From Bacteroidales bacterium (GTDB lineage: Bacteria > Bacteroidota > Bacteroidia > Bacteroidales > JAGONC01), in assembly GCA_028716265.1 (NCBI GenBank), contig JAQUQD010000013.1:1-52451 (forward strand): a stretch of DNA of 52,451 nucleotides, read 5' to 3'. The notes beneath the pieces are model-generated. The model saw only the letters and a program-made list of their open reading frames with translations, did no database searches and was not told the DNA's origin. A program made the translations under genes and the position numbers. This document shows positions 16,984 to 24,980 of this stretch, piece by piece (within the stretch, counting starts at the first letter, position 1; each line of letters opens with the position of its first letter).

Positions 16984-17892
16984 GTGGAAAAGCAACGATC
17001 TTCTTTTATCGGCGCTGCTGCAGTAAGCGTCGCCGCTATGCTGTGGGGGTTGGACGGAATTGTGCTGACGCCGCGACTGTATAACCTCAATATCGGTTAT
17101 GTGGTATTCATGCTGCATTTGATCCCGTTTTTGATCATGAACCTGTTCATGTTCCGTGAATACCGCCACCTGTCGCGGTTCACCGCCGGGGATGGGATCC
17201 TGTTCAGCCTGGTGGCGCTCACAGGCGGGGTCATCGGTACGATGGCCATCGTGAAGGCGCTGTTCCTTGTAAATTTCCAGAACCTGACCGTGATCGTGTT
17301 GCTTCAGAAACTTCAACCAGTGTTTGCCATTTCCCTTTCTGCTCTTTTGCTGCGCGAAGCTATCGGAAGGAAATTTATCCTTTGGTCTGCCCTTGCAATC
17401 CTGTCGGGATATTTCCTGACTTTCGGCTGGCGCTTGCCCGATTTTTCGACAGGTTCCAGGACGTTCACCGCAGCCTTGTACTCGCTGCTTGCAGCTGCTT
17501 CTTTCGGGAGCTCGACCGTTCTGAGCAAGAAGATCCTGATGCGGTTTGATTTCAGGACAGCCACCTTTTTCCGGTACGGATTGACAGCATTGATCATGCT
17601 GCTCTGGGTGCTTGGCACCGGAAAAGCGAATCAACTGAGCATAACGACTCCCGCGAACTGGTTGATTTTCCTGATCATCGCCTTCACTACGGGTTCCGGG
17701 GCCATCTTCCTTTATTACTTTGGATTGACACGCATCAAGGCCATCGTCGCCTCCGTCTGCGAGCTTTTCTTCCCTTTTTCAGCCATCCTGTTCGATTATA
17801 TTTTCAACGGCACACTGCTCACCGCTATCCAATGGGTCAGCGCCGCAGTGATGGTCTTTGCCATTTTCAACCTTAACCGTTCTTCGGATTAG
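16984..17892 (+). CDS. EamA-family (DMT) transporter
   Basis: This is a 302-residue inner-membrane protein with about ten hydrophobic helices in two homologous halves, the drug/metabolite transporter fold. The N-terminal half starts AAAVSVAAMLWGLDGIVLTP. The second half begins ALYSLLAAASFGSSTVLSKKIL and ends in the EamA-like SVCELFFPFSAILFDYIFNGTLLTAIQWVSAAVMVFAIF. The start codon is GTG at 16984, which gives the most complete first helix. The substrate is not predictable. The stop codon overlaps the convergent ECF sigma gene by four bases. Confidence 0.85.
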   Translation: MEKQRSSFIGAAAVSVAAMLWGLDGIVLTPRLYNLNIGYVVFMLHLIPFLIMNLFMFREYRHLSRFTAGDGILFSLVALTGGVIGTMAIVKALFLVNFQNLTVIVLLQKLQPVFAISLSALLLREAIGRKFILWSALAILSGYFLTFGWRLPDFSTGSRTFTAALYSLLAAASFGSSTVLSKKILMRFDFRTATFFRYGLTALIMLLWVLGTGKANQLSITTPANWLIFLIIAFTTGSGAIFLYYFGLTRIKAIVASVCELFFPFSAILFDYIFNGTLLTAIQWVSAAVMVFAIFNLNRSSD

Positions 17893-18401
17893 TTGGCGTA
17901 TTCCAGATCTTTCAGTTCTTCCATGAGTTTTTTCCGTGTGAAGAAGATACGGCTTTTTACCGTTCCGATAGACAGATCAAGCGCCTCGGCGATCTCTTTG
18001 TACTTAAAACCATTGGTAAGCATTTCAAAAGGCTTGCGATGGTTTTCTTCAAGCTGTGCAATACGCTGCAGGATGTCTTTGGTGTTTATCCGGCTTTCTG
18101 CGGATTCAGCCTCTGAAATGCTAGTATTGTTCATATAGTACAGGTCGTCGGTCGTATCCACGATGGTATTGGCCCGGACATTCCTGCGGTAATTGTTGAT
18201 AAAAGTGTTTTTCATGATGGTGTAAGCCCAGGCTTTCAGGTTGGTGTCAGGCTGGAACTGTTCCCGGTGGGTAAGTGCCTTGACAAACGTATCCTGAACC
18301 AGGTCCTTTGCGTCTTCCTCGTTTGAGGTAAGCAGATTGGCAAAGTAACTCAGGTTATCCTTCAGGCTGATCAGTTTATAGTTGAATTCGAACTGTGTCA
18401 T
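17889..18401 (-). CDS. ECF-type RNA polymerase sigma factor
   Basis: A group-IV sigma factor of 170 residues. Region 2 is seen as EDAKDLVQDTFVKALTHREQF...NLKAWAYTIMKNTFINNYRR, and region 4 as KPFEMLTNGFKYKEIAEALDLSIGTVKSRIFFTRKKLMEEL. There is no adjacent anti-sigma gene: the neighbours are a convergent transporter and, beyond a 275-base gap, a MerR-type regulator. Regulation by a membrane partner is therefore not indicated locally. A TAnnTTTG promoter lies upstream. Target genes are unknown. Confidence 0.92.
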   Translation of the reverse strand: MTQFEFNYKLISLKDNLSYFANLLTSNEEDAKDLVQDTFVKALTHREQFQPDTNLKAWAYTIMKNTFINNYRRNVRANTIVDTTDDLYYMNNTSISEAESAESRINTKDILQRIAQLEENHRKPFEMLTNGFKYKEIAEALDLSIGTVKSRIFFTRKKLMEELKDLEYAN

Positions 18402-18439
18402 GGCATAGAGTGTTTAATTACTGTTTAATAATTTCGAGA

Positions 18440-18469
18440 CAAAACTAAACAAAAATTGAGCACAATCAA
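18440..18469 (-). promoter_or_regulatory. promoter of the ECF sigma gene
   Basis: Minus strand TTG (18467-18469), 19 bases, TAGTTTTG (18440-18447), 39 bases before the ATG at 18401. Confidence 0.52.
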
Positions 18470-18592
18470 TAATTATGAAAGAAAAGTTCTTAAAAAATTG
18501 TTAAATAATGCAATAAATTACCGAGTTATTGATAATCAGTGAGAATAGATTGATTATATATAAAGTTTAATATGGGTTTTGAAATGTTAAAC

Positions 18593-18634
18593 GAGAGGAG
18601 AAAAGAGAGAGGAGATAGGTGAGAGGAGAAAGGA
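18593..18634. repeat. purine heptamer repeat, GAGAGGA type
   Basis: Six consecutive seven-base units: GAGAGGA, GAAAAGA, GAGAGGA, GATAGGT, GAGAGGA, GAAAGGA. The array begins about 43 bases beyond the stop of the MerR/B12 gene (minus strand), in the 275-base gap before the ECF gene. The rest of that gap is AT-rich and holds nothing else that I can name apart from the ECF promoter. Confidence 0.75.
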
Positions 18635-18676
18635 ATTTTTTTATTAAGGTATGGGGGTTATTGATGGGGAGTAATG

Positions 18677-19564
18677 TCAGTGGGGAGTGATGAGGTTTTT
18701 AAAATGGATGGGATCGTTGATCCTGATCACGTTGGACGGCAGGGGATCGGTAAGTTGGAGGGCCTGATTGCCTGTGATGTAAAGGATTTTGGATGGAAAG
18801 TCATCTGCCAGCTGTCTGACATAGGCTTCCGCGTCGGGTACATTCATAGCTGCGACCAGGGAAGTGACCAGCACGTCGGGATCCTTGAAACGGGCTACCT
18901 CAAGTACATTGCTGTAAGGCACGGACTGCCCCAGGTAGATGATCCTGTGGCCGGCTTTTCGCACCAGGTAGCTGTAAAATAAAAGTCCCAGTTCATGAAG
19001 CTCGTTCTCGGGGAGGAACAGGATAAACCGTTTGGAATCCCTGGATGGTCCGACGACCAGGCTGTCAATAGCCACGAGCAACTTCTGCCGGAGCAGGTTG
19101 GTGACGAAATGTTCCTGTGCGGGATTGATACTTCCCGAAAGCCAGAGAATGCCGATTCTTTCAAGGAATGGGTAGATGATCTTAAGCACTGTATGTTCAA
19201 AGCCCAGGTTGAGTGTCGATAGGTTGATGGTCTTTTCGAATAGGGGCTCGTCCAGATCCACCATCGCCGTGACCAGGTTATCGATCCTGATCTCTTCAGC
19301 CTGGGGATGGTAATAAAGGCTCATCATTTTCTCTCCCAGTTCTTCATCCGACAGTTCGCTGAGCTGCGAGATCTTGAAACCCTGCTTCAAAAGCACCGAA
19401 ATGTTGAGCAGCCGTTTGAGATCGTTATCGCAATAATACCGGATATTCGTGGAGGTTCTTTTTGGTCTTACCACTTTGTAGCGCTTTTCCCAGATACGGA
19501 TCGTATGCGCCTTGATACCCGTGAGCTTTTCCAGGTCTTTGATAAGGTAAGTTCCTTGTGCCAT
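18677..19564 (-). CDS. MerR-type regulator with B12-binding domain (CarH-like)
   Basis: I take the ATG at 19564 (MAQGTYLIKDLEKL; 295 residues), since the upstream 16 codons do not fit the family. Residues 4-70 form a MerR winged helix (HTIRIWEKRYKVVRPKRT). Residues 85-165 form the helical B12-binding cap, with the CarA/CarH-type W-x9-EH signature (Trp141, Glu151, His152). A Rossmann-like domain follows with E188-L-H190-E-L-G193, where His190 is the lower cobalt ligand position. In CarH this architecture senses light through adenosylcobalamin. Here light sensing is inference, as no carotenoid or photolyase gene is adjacent. The domain call itself is strong. Confidence 0.87.
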   Translation of the reverse strand: MAQGTYLIKDLEKLTGIKAHTIRIWEKRYKVVRPKRTSTNIRYYCDNDLKRLLNISVLLKQGFKISQLSELSDEELGEKMMSLYYHPQAEEIRIDNLVTAMVDLDEPLFEKTINLSTLNLGFEHTVLKIIYPFLERIGILWLSGSINPAQEHFVTNLLRQKLLVAIDSLVVGPSRDSKRFILFLPENELHELGLLFYSYLVRKAGHRIIYLGQSVPYSNVLEVARFKDPDVLVTSLVAAMNVPDAEAYVRQLADDFPSKILYITGNQALQLTDPLPSNVIRINDPIHFKNLITPH

Positions 19565-19659
19565 GGCAATGAAGTTGTCTAATGGTCTTTCTCTATCCAT
19601 TAAACAATACAATTATACAAATGTTTCGGAAAAGGAGGGAATTATGCAAATAGGAATGC

Positions 19660-22275
19660 TTAAACCTTTTGCAGGTTCGCTTTTGCTTTTTTGAGGGCAT
19701 CAGCTATTCCATCCGGTTTTTTCCCGCCTGCAGTGGCAAAGTGAGGCTGTCCACCTCCACCTCCCTGTATCTCCGATGCCAGATCGCGGATCAGATTTCC
19801 TGCATGCAGGTTCCTGGTTTGCACAAGGCTGTCCGAAATCATGATGGCCAGGTGAGCCTTGTTCCCGATTTTCGCTCCCAGGACCAGGAACAGGTCCTGT
19901 ACTTTGTCCCTCAGGCGGAAGGCAAGGTCCCGGATACCCTCTGCGTCGAGATCGACAGTATCGGCTATAAAAGTGATCGGGCCGATCTTTTCTGACTGAA
20001 GGAGGAGGCGTTCTTCCAGGTGTTGAATTTTTTCACTGTGGAGTTCATCAAGCTTTTTCTGCATCCCGATGTTCTTATCCAGCAGTTCCTGCACTGCTTT
20101 CACCACATTCTGCGAATTTTTGAGCAGGTTTTTCAGCTCTTTTACGGTGGTTATGTGGCCATTGATAAAGTTCAATGCCGTATCTCCAGTGACAGCTTCG
20201 ATCCTTCTGACTCCGGCGGCTGTGGCCTCCTCGGCGACGATCTTGAACAGTCCGATCTGTCCGGTAGCGTGCACATGCGTACCGCCACAGAGCTCAACGG
20301 ATTCGCCAAAGCGGATCACCCTCACCTGTTCTCCGTACTTTTCGCCAAAGAATGCCAGTGCGCCCATCTCCAGTGCTTTTTCCATCGGTACCAGCCTGTT
20401 TTCCTGCAGGGTATGGTTCTCCCTTATCTGCCGGTTGACAATGGCTTCCACCCGGGCAAGCTCCTGTTCGCTTACCTTTTGAAAATGACTGAAGTCGAAC
20501 CGAAGATGGTCAAATCCCACGAAGGATCCCTTTTGTTCAACGTGTTTTCCCAGGACCTCGCGCAACGCATGATGCAACAGGTGTGTGGCTGAGTGATTCC
20601 TGGCGGTTTGCATCCTTTTTTCAAGGTCGACCGTCCCCGTGAATGATGCCGCTGGATCGGAGGGCAAGTGACTGGTAATGTGAAGGATAAGGTTACCCTC
20701 TTTTTTCGTATCAAGGATGGGGATACGCTCATTCTCATTGGAAATAAATCCGGTATCGCCGATCTGTCCTCCGCTTTCCGCATAGAAGGGTGTGGTGTCG
20801 AAGACCAGCTGGTAGCTTATGGATCCTTTGGCTTTGACCTGGCGGTACCTGGCGATCCTGATCTCTGTCCGGGTCTGGTCATACCCAGTAAAGGTCCCGG
20901 GTGCCCGGGCGTCGAGGATGATCCAGTCGTCGGTATCCAGCTGGGTAGCCTTCCTCGACCGTTCTTTCTGGTCATGGAGGCCCTTTTGAAACCCGTCCAT
21001 ATCCACCTCTTTCCCGAGTTCTTTTGCCAAGAGCTGGGTCAGGTCGATTGGGAAGCCGTAGGTGTCGAAAAGTTCAAATGCAAACTTTCCGTCGATGTGT
21101 TGTGTCACCGGCCGGGTCTGGATATATTGTTCAAAACGTTTAATGCCAATGGAAAGGGTTCGGAGGAATGCTGTTTCTTCTTCGGCGATCACTTTTCCGA
21201 TCAGATCCTTTTGCTGACTGATTTCCGGGAAAACGGCCGCCATTTCCTTAACCAGCACCGGCACGAGCTCACAGATGAAAGGTTCTTTCTGATCCAGGAA
21301 CGTAAACCCGTACCTTACCGCTCTTCGCAGGATACGGCGGACCACATAGCCCGCATCCTTATTGGAGGGCAGCTGTCCGTCAGCGATGGCAAATGCGATC
21401 GCCCTGAAATGGTCAGCCACAACGCGTATAGCGATGTCCTTTTCAATGGAATGTCCGTAGGAGACGCCCGTTATGCGGCAGATCTCCCGGATGAGCGGCT
21501 GGAAAACATCCGTATCGTAATTGGATGTTTTTTTTTGGAGAACCATGCACAACCGTTCGAATCCCATGCCCGTGTCCACGTGTTTCTGAGGCAGGTTTAC
21601 CAGTGCTCCGCCGGAGGTCCTGTTGAACTCGATGAACACCAGGTTCCAGATCTCCATGACCAGCGGATGTCCCCGGTTGATCAGGGTATGTCCTGGGATC
21701 TCCTTTCTTTCCAGGTCGTCGCGAAGGTCGGCATGGATCTCCGAACATGGTCCGCAGGGTCCTGTGTCTCCCATTTCCCAGAAGTTATCCTTTTTGGTAC
21801 CATAGATGATCCTGTCTTCCGGGATGATCCCGCGCCAGCACTGATAGGCCTCTTTGTCTTCAGGCAGACCTTCCTCCGGATCCCCGCCGAAGACCGAAAC
21901 AAACAGCCTGTCTTTGTCGATCCGATAGACTTCCGTCAGCAGTTCCCATGCCCATTGAATGGCTTCCTTCTTGAAATAGTCCCCGAAAGACCAGTTACCC
22001 AACATTTCAAACATGGTGTGGTGATAGGTGTCGAGTCCAACCTCCTCCAGATCATTATGTTTACCTGAAACCCGAAGGCATTTTTGTGTGTCGGCAACGC
22101 GGGGATACCTGCTCTGGGCATGTCCGAGGAAAACATCCTTGAACTGGTTCATTCCGGCGTTCGTGAACATGAGCGTGGGATCATCCTTGATGACCATCGG
22201 TGCGGATGTGACGATATGATGCCCCTTGGATTTAAAGAAGTCCAGGAAGGTTTCTCTGACAACTGCTGACCTCAT
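19660..22275 (-). CDS. alaS: alanyl-tRNA synthetase
   Basis: AlaRS charges tRNA-Ala. The 871-residue protein has the class II core (FFKSKGHHIVTSAPMVIKDDPTLMFTNAGMNQFKDVFLG; GMGFERLCMVLQ). It also has the editing domain with its zinc-site motifs HSATHLLHHAL and CGGTHVHATG, and the C-terminal glycine-rich C-Ala stretch GGGGGQPHFATAGG. All modules and motifs are in place. It is divergent from the M23 peptidase gene with facing promoters in the 128-base gap. Large open frames on the opposite strand are shadows of this gene. Confidence 0.98.
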   Translation of the reverse strand: MRSAVVRETFLDFFKSKGHHIVTSAPMVIKDDPTLMFTNAGMNQFKDVFLGHAQSRYPRVADTQKCLRVSGKHNDLEEVGLDTYHHTMFEMLGNWSFGDYFKKEAIQWAWELLTEVYRIDKDRLFVSVFGGDPEEGLPEDKEAYQCWRGIIPEDRIIYGTKKDNFWEMGDTGPCGPCSEIHADLRDDLERKEIPGHTLINRGHPLVMEIWNLVFIEFNRTSGGALVNLPQKHVDTGMGFERLCMVLQKKTSNYDTDVFQPLIREICRITGVSYGHSIEKDIAIRVVADHFRAIAFAIADGQLPSNKDAGYVVRRILRRAVRYGFTFLDQKEPFICELVPVLVKEMAAVFPEISQQKDLIGKVIAEEETAFLRTLSIGIKRFEQYIQTRPVTQHIDGKFAFELFDTYGFPIDLTQLLAKELGKEVDMDGFQKGLHDQKERSRKATQLDTDDWIILDARAPGTFTGYDQTRTEIRIARYRQVKAKGSISYQLVFDTTPFYAESGGQIGDTGFISNENERIPILDTKKEGNLILHITSHLPSDPAASFTGTVDLEKRMQTARNHSATHLLHHALREVLGKHVEQKGSFVGFDHLRFDFSHFQKVSEQELARVEAIVNRQIRENHTLQENRLVPMEKALEMGALAFFGEKYGEQVRVIRFGESVELCGGTHVHATGQIGLFKIVAEEATAAGVRRIEAVTGDTALNFINGHITTVKELKNLLKNSQNVVKAVQELLDKNIGMQKKLDELHSEKIQHLEERLLLQSEKIGPITFIADTVDLDAEGIRDLAFRLRDKVQDLFLVLGAKIGNKAHLAIMISDSLVQTRNLHAGNLIRDLASEIQGGGGGQPHFATAGGKKPDGIADALKKAKANLQKV

Positions 22276-22318
22276 TCCTTATAAATAAAATGTTAATAAG
22301 TATTCACGAATTTTGGAG

Positions 22319-22348
22319 TTGCAAAATTAGTTTTTTTACTTAATTTTG
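22319..22348 (+). promoter_or_regulatory. promoter of the M23 peptidase-merR pair
   Basis: Plus strand TTG (22319-22321), 19 bases, TAATTTTG (22341-22348), 55 bases before the ATG at 22404. It interleaves with the alaS box on the other strand. Confidence 0.6.
22322..22329 (-). promoter_or_regulatory. -7 box of the alaS promoter
   Basis: Minus strand TAATTTTG, 46 bases upstream of the alaS ATG. It lies inside the spacer of the oppositely directed promoter, so the two could compete. Confidence 0.48.
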
Positions 22349-22403
22349 CACCACAGTCATACCTTAATTACCCATAACCTGACTGATAAGAGATCGAACG
22401 CTT

Positions 22404-23375
22404 ATGGCCAAAAATCAATTTCTGATTGATCTAAACTCTCTCCAGATCAAAAAGTTCAGAAGGTCATTCAGGGATCGTCTCAAGCGTTTTCTTACCGTTC
22501 TCGCCACGGGGCTGGTTTTCTCCGTGGCGGTCATGTCGGTGGCCTATTCCATTTTCGATTCACCGGAGGAAAAAATGCTCAAGCGTGAGTTGGAGCAATA
22601 TTCTCTTCAGTATCAGGTACTCAGTGACAGGATGAAGCTTGTTTCGGATGTATTGAATGACCTTCAGGACAGGGATGACAATATTTACCGTGTGATTTTC
22701 GAATCCGAGCCGATCCCTTCGGGTATCCGCAAGGCCGGTTACGGAGGGGCTCACCGGTACGATCAGCTGGAGGGTTATAAGAACTCGGAGATCATGATCA
22801 ATACAACGCGCAAGCTGGACGAGACCATGCGTCAGCTCTATGTTCAATCCGTTTCGTTCGACCAGGTCTATGAACTTGCTAGGAACAAAGAAAAAATGCT
22901 GGCCTCCATTCCTGCCATCCAACCCATTCATAACCTTGATCTGCGAAGGATCGCCTCCTATTTCGGAGTCAGGACCGATCCATTTTACAAGGTGAAAAAA
23001 TTCCATTACGGTGTCGATTTTTCAGCACCCATCGGTACAGAGATTTATGCAACGGGAAATGGCAAGGTCGTAGAGGTTAGTAGTTCTGCGAGGGGTTATG
23101 GCAGGACCATCGTCATCGACCATGGGTACAGCTATCATACACAGTATTCCCATCTTTCCAGGTTTGCGGTACAACCCGGACAGGAGGTGAAACGCGGGCA
23201 GGTCATCGGTTATGTTGGTAGTACCGGTAAATCTTCCGCACCGCATTGTCATTACGAGGTTCACAAGAACGGTGTTCCCGTCAATCCGATCTTCTACTTT
23301 TTCAACGATCTTTCACCAGCAGACTTTGAGGAGATCCTTGTTCTTTCGTCGCGTGACAGCCAGACGATGGATTGA
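22404..23375 (+). CDS. M23 family metallopeptidase, membrane-anchored
   Basis: This is a 323-residue protein of the LytM/lysostaphin type that would cut peptidoglycan peptide bridges or regulate amidases. It has a cytoplasmic start, one membrane helix (about 27-50, FLTVLATGLVFSVAVMSVAYSIF) and a coiled-coil segment (about 52-90). The C-terminal zinc peptidase domain shows HYGVDFSAPIGTEIYATGNGKVV, HYSYHTQYSHLSRF and APHCHYEVHKNG. The His...Asp and HxH metal ligands are present, so it may be active. It is followed without a gap by a MerR-type gene (stop and start overlap as TGATG). Confidence 0.92.
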   Translation: MAKNQFLIDLNSLQIKKFRRSFRDRLKRFLTVLATGLVFSVAVMSVAYSIFDSPEEKMLKRELEQYSLQYQVLSDRMKLVSDVLNDLQDRDDNIYRVIFESEPIPSGIRKAGYGGAHRYDQLEGYKNSEIMINTTRKLDETMRQLYVQSVSFDQVYELARNKEKMLASIPAIQPIHNLDLRRIASYFGVRTDPFYKVKKFHYGVDFSAPIGTEIYATGNGKVVEVSSSARGYGRTIVIDHGYSYHTQYSHLSRFAVQPGQEVKRGQVIGYVGSTGKSSAPHCHYEVHKNGVPVNPIFYFFNDLSPADFEEILVLSSRDSQTMD

Positions 23376-23746
23376 TGACTCCAGGTTTATCCATGCCGTA
23401 CAAACCCCACAGGATCAAAAAACTTTACTACTCTATCAGCGAGGTTGCCGCGATGTTTGATGTCAATGCCTCTCTGATCCGTTTCTGGGAAAAGGAATTC
23501 GATATCCTGCGGCCCACGAAGAATAAAAAGGGAAACCGGCTGTTCACCCAGGAAGATGTTGAAAACATATACCTTATCTATCATCTTGTCAAAGAGCGGG
23601 GATTCACTCTGGAAGGTGCAAGGAATCAGCTGGGCCAGAATTATGATGAAGTGCAGCGTCGTGCACAGGTGTCGCAATCCCTTTCCCGTATCCGCGGATT
23701 TTTAGAGGAGATCGACAGGATCCTGGCCGGGGAGGGGAAACAGTAG
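23375..23746 (+). CDS. MerR family transcriptional regulator
   Basis: A short regulator (123 residues from the ATG at 23375; a start at 23393, MPYKPHR, is equally plausible). The winged helix begins KLYYSISEVAAMFDVNASLIRFWEKEFDILRPTKNKKGNRLFTQEDVENI, and a helical tail follows. No effector-binding domain or cysteine sensor is present, so it resembles the small Bacteroidota MerR proteins of unknown signal. It is translationally coupled to the M23 peptidase gene upstream. Its last codons read CAG TAG, and the stop falls inside a heptamer repeat. Confidence 0.87.
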   Translation: MTPGLSMPYKPHRIKKLYYSISEVAAMFDVNASLIRFWEKEFDILRPTKNKKGNRLFTQEDVENIYLIYHLVKERGFTLEGARNQLGQNYDEVQRRAQVSQSLSRIRGFLEEIDRILAGEGKQ

Positions 23747-23830
23747 GCGGTCGGCGATAGTAGCCAGTCAGTACCTTTAGGTTTTGGAGGTTGGGATTTG
23801 TTTGGAATTTGGTGCTTGGAATTTGGGATT
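23742..23830. repeat. two-part heptamer repeat between convergent genes
   Basis: Starting on the merR stop codon are AGTAGGC, GGTCGGC, AGTAGCC and AGTCAGT units. A second part then contains GGGATTTGTTTGGAATTTGG (23793-23812) and further TTGGAAT / TTGGGAT units that run up to the hldD stop at 23831. The 20-mer recurs exactly, inverted, at 31462-31481. Confidence 0.82.
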
Positions 23831-24796
23831 TCAGAAGTACCGGCCCTCTGTCAGATACCCTTTGATGTATTCGTCAATTCCTTCCTCCAGGGTATAAAAT
23901 CCAACGTCGTAACCTGTGTTTCTCAGCTTATCCATCCTGGCTTCGGTGAAATACTGGTAACGTGATCCGATATCATCAGGCAAGGGGATGAAATCGATCT
24001 TTTCTTCTTTGTTCATCGCCCTGAACACAGCTCTGGCCAGGTCGATGAATGTCCTGGCCTTCCCTGTTCCCAGATTGTATATCCCGTTGTCGGGCCTACG
24101 GTTCATCATAGAATGGATCACGTTGATGACATCCTTAACGTAGATGAAGTCCCGGAGCTGCATGCCATCCTTATAGCCAGGGTGGTTCGACCTGAACAGG
24201 CGGGTTCGGCCTGTAGAAATGATCTGGTTGTAGGAATGGAAAATGACCGAAGCCATCCGTCCTTTGTGATATTCGTTCGGGCCGTAGACATTGAAAAACT
24301 TCAGGCCTGCCCAGAAGGGCGGTTTTTCTTTCTGCAGAAGAACCCACTTGTCGAATTCATTCTTTGATTCTCCGTAGGGATTAAGCGGTCTGAGTCTGGG
24401 TACCAACTCATGGGCATCGTCGTACCCCAGTTCACCCAGGCCGTAAGTAGCCGCCGAGGAAGCATAGATCAACGGTATCCGGAACTCGCTGCAAAGATCC
24501 CACAGCGATTTGGAATAATCCAGATTAAGTTCCTGGAATATACGCTTATCTGACTCTGTGGTGTCCGTACGCGCTCCAAGGTGTATGATAAACTGAACAT
24601 CGGTACGATGATCCCTGAGCCATCCAAAGAACTGATCCCGCGGGACCTGCTCCAGGAATGTTTTATGATTGATGTTATTGTTTTTCAGGGATCTGGAAAA
24701 ATCATCCACAACGATCAGCTCTTTATGGCCTTTGTTATTCAGCTTGTTGACCATGCAACTGCCAATAAAACCTGCGGCTCCTGTAACAACGATCAT
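23831..24796 (-). CDS. hldD: ADP-L-glycero-D-manno-heptose 6-epimerase
   Basis: This is an NADP-dependent short-chain dehydrogenase/epimerase that inverts C6 of ADP-heptose, the last step before lipopolysaccharide core assembly. The 321-residue protein starts with the nucleotide-binding MIVVTGAAGFIGSCMV. It shows HLGARTDTTESD, the substrate-region YASSAATYG, the catalytic YGESKNEFDKW (Tyr...Lys) and the HldD-like FFNVYGPNEYHKGRMASV. It works with HldA encoded at 14028. It is monocistronic and convergent with merR across a repeat-filled gap. Confidence 0.94.
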   Translation of the reverse strand: MIVVTGAAGFIGSCMVNKLNNKGHKELIVVDDFSRSLKNNNINHKTFLEQVPRDQFFGWLRDHRTDVQFIIHLGARTDTTESDKRIFQELNLDYSKSLWDLCSEFRIPLIYASSAATYGLGELGYDDAHELVPRLRPLNPYGESKNEFDKWVLLQKEKPPFWAGLKFFNVYGPNEYHKGRMASVIFHSYNQIISTGRTRLFRSNHPGYKDGMQLRDFIYVKDVINVIHSMMNRRPDNGIYNLGTGKARTFIDLARAVFRAMNKEEKIDFIPLPDDIGSRYQYFTEARMDKLRNTGYDVGFYTLEEGIDEYIKGYLTEGRYF

Positions 24797-24934
24797 AGGT
24801 AATGCTCTCTGTGATTTGTTTATGTAAAGATAATGGATATTTATCAGGAATCAAACGATGAAACTGTTAAATTCATATACCGTGTTTTTTTTATTCAGAC
24901 GTATATCATGATCTTTTACATTAAATAAATTGAT

Positions 24935-24942
24935 TAGGTTTG
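24935..24942 (+). promoter_or_regulatory. -7 box upstream of the MFS gene
   Basis: Plus strand TAGGTTTG, 38 bases before the ATG at 24981. The surrounding 184-base gap to divergent hldD is AT-rich. The -33 element is not clear. Confidence 0.4.
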
Positions 24943-24980
24943 CACATTCAATTTTTTACTGATCATTAATTATCACTTCT

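Noticed and set aside
20668-22068. 466-codon open frame antisense to alaS
   Set aside because: It is a codon-bias shadow of alaS; no domain pattern is seen, and alaS has every family motif.
24797-24980. Possible riboswitch or small RNA between hldD and the MFS gene
   Set aside because: AT-rich sequence without a conserved fold that I can recognise; only a weak promoter box is seen.
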